From the NCBI GenBank assembly GCA_019843655.1, contig JACDQD010000003.1, positions 13,766,925 to 13,830,924 of the forward strand: a DNA stretch of 64,000 nt. The letters run 5' to 3'. Both the position numbers and the translations under genes were made by a program. This DNA is from Lethocerus indicus. Lineage: Eukaryota > Arthropoda > Insecta > Hemiptera > Belostomatidae. Under the pieces are notes generated by a model that saw only the letters and a list, made by a program, of their open reading frames with translations, was not told where the DNA came from and did no database searches. Below are positions 62,131 to 64,000 of the stretch, in pieces; the first letter of the stretch is position 1; each line of letters opens with the position of its first letter.

Positions 62131-64000
62131 ATTGGCGAATGGAGTCCACAGAATAGAAACGTAACCAAAAAGAATAAAGTCAAAACAACTCCAACTAATT
62201 AAAATTCAATGAATTACAATATCGTTCCAGTATACGTGTGAAACATGTTTTATTCGAGATGTTTAGTAAATCTAAATACCGTCCTGCAACATACATATTG
62301 TTAGAAAGTAATGTAATTACTGTAAATTAATAACCGGGAATCAAAGACGAGTATCTTGCTGAGTACATATTAAACGTACTTCAATAAATGACACCTTATC
62401 CCTAATCTCATTTCCAAATATCCATTTCCCCAAACGTTGTGTCCGAAGAGTGGAGATGCAAGTATCTAGTTCGAATCACGTCGGATTCATTATATTTGAG
62501 TTAATAGCAAATTGATGCAAAATGGATTGGAGCAAAATGTCAATTACAATTTTTATACAAATGTATTTATAATTAGGACGGTGATGGCCGTATATTACGT
62601 TTAGAAAGTGGATTTCTTGATAGCCCGTGCATACCCGCATATATTATATTGATATGATTGAATACATAACGCATTTTAATACTACATCAATTGTAGTGGG
62701 CCGTGGACGAAAACATGACATTACTAGGGCGTGATTATAAATTCTAACAGTGAATTTGCTCCGACCGAATGAACCCTAACGCTCTCAGATCGGTGAATTG
62801 ATTCGACGGCGCGTTTATATGCGGGCCCGAGTAAGTCATTAGTGATAGTCTAAATGGGGCCATTCAAACGACGCATGGCACTCGGCATTCACCATTGGCC
62901 ATTGTTTTGGGCGTCAATTGTATTTCAACTATTGCACTTCATTGTAACTGTTTTGTTTTTAATACGATAGATAAATACGAACGAAATACTGTTATAGGAA
63001 GGAACTATTGTAATAGGAATGAAATAAAAACGGGTTAATTGATGTTTCATTTCCACAGAAACTACTGCAGTAACAGTCCTGACAGGTGAATCTTGAACAA
63101 CGCAATCCCAAATGACATAATCCCCAAATATTGAAATCGGAATGAAATTGAAATTCCTAAAATCACAATCTAAGATGTACGCGAAAGAGGATGATACTAT
63201 CTGAATAAATTAAGAGACATCTTCTTTACATAATTATATTCGGAAAATTTAACTAATGACAATACAATTACTAGGATATTAACGACGGCGGAGTAATATA
63301 TATGACAGAAGTTAATTTTGACAAAATTGCAAATTTGTTACCACATTCCGACCGGGTAATATTTATCAGTGAATGGGCGCACCCAAAACCTCCCTCTAAC
63401 CTTTCCTTTTTCATGGAATAAAAAAAACATAAATCGCAGTTGACCGCTATCCATTCTTGCCTACTGTCCAGTTTTACAAAGGCCAGTATTATGGAAGAGG
63501 CGTCGATTCTTAAGCGCCGGCGACCTTTCTGTCCGCCTTTTGTGTGAGGAAAGGTCGCCGCGTGAAATAAGCCCAAAGACAGTATCGTTCAATCTGGTCA
63601 GCCTCAATCTGGTCGAGATGCGCAAACGCGACCTCCATCGATGGGACACGGTCTCGAAAATTAATCGGTGGCCTCCCTCTATCGGTGCCTGCGAATTTAA
63701 AGTTCAATTAAACGTGTTTCTGTTTCCAGTTTACGAGCAACGAACAATCAAATCGACAATGGCGTAGGCTTGTGTTTACAGTTTGACTGGAACAATCGTG
63801 TCCGTTAATTACATTTTTTACGATAATCGAACTTAATATTGTAAATTGATTATTTATTCTTATCAATACTTAGGGAGTTCAAAAATATCACGGAAATTGG
63901 TTGAGACTGGTTTTATCAGGTAATCGCCATTTGTGAACCGATTATTTTTTTTTACTGCGGGTTGGGAGAACATCAAAGGCAACAATAGCGGTGGGGGAAT

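Larger units (their letters stand above)
56344..64000. other. Non-coding stretch
   Basis: AT-rich with islets at about 57960-58120, 60040-60390, 60910-61260 and 63480-63700. The three-palindrome cluster and several hairpins are listed separately. A pyrimidine-tract acceptor-like site (GTGTTTCTGTTTCCAG) ends at 63730 on the plus strand but leads to only an 18-codon frame. No gene was recognised. Confidence 0.5.

Noticed and set aside
1..64000. MicroRNA genes and rRNA
   Set aside because: I looked for familiar mature sequences (let-7, bantam, miR-1, miR-9, miR-10, miR-92, miR-124, miR-184) and for conserved rRNA blocks and saw none. Unknown microRNA hairpins cannot be excluded without a folding program and small-RNA reads.

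Overview
This is eukaryotic nuclear DNA, most likely from an insect or another arthropod. The reasons are the AT-rich background with many microsatellites, a decayed Jockey-type LINE (a clade typical of arthropods), spliced-exon signals (pyrimidine tract-CAG acceptor, AAG|GTAAG-type donors), and no bacterial-style packing of genes. I cannot name the species. Most open frames over 60 codons in the window look like chance frames, and none is a complete gene I can recognise.

Layout. 1-24 kb is non-coding DNA with GC-rich, CpG-rich islets in an AT-rich background. It holds a long (TA)n tract near 1 kb, a retroelement-like GC-rich segment ending in an A-rich tail near 3.4 kb, and a (CA)n tract at 13.2 kb. 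At 24,057-24,256 on the minus strand lies the best-supported gene part: a 200-nt exon with 130 nt of 5' UTR and 70 nt of coding sequence for a signal peptide, bounded by good splice sites. Everything below 24,057 is therefore at least partly the first coding intron of a secreted or membrane protein gene whose later exons I could not find. 24-49 kb is again mostly non-coding, with a GA-rich purine tract at 33.7 kb and a small candidate coding exon with a consensus donor at 37,254-37,376 on the plus strand.

49,462-50,065 holds a 5'-truncated, frameshifted Jockey-like LINE on the minus strand flanked by 9-bp target-site duplications. 54,614-55,372 holds eleven tandem copies of a 70-bp unit. Each copy carries a GC-rich core that on the minus strand resembles the CTCF insulator motif; this is the most interesting structure in the window. 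About 0.8 kb further on (56.1 kb) there is a TATA-like box, a dense run of GC boxes with G-quadruplex potential, and a 44-codon frame starting in an excellent Kozak context. 56.3-64 kb is non-coding as far as I can see, with GC-rich islets at 60.0-60.4 and 60.9-61.3 kb and a cluster of three GTTATATAAC palindromes at 62.1 kb.

How it may fit together (inference): the window looks like a gene desert or large intron landscape around a secreted/membrane protein gene, with a possible insulator-like array close to a possible promoter. None of the regulatory roles is shown by the sequence alone.
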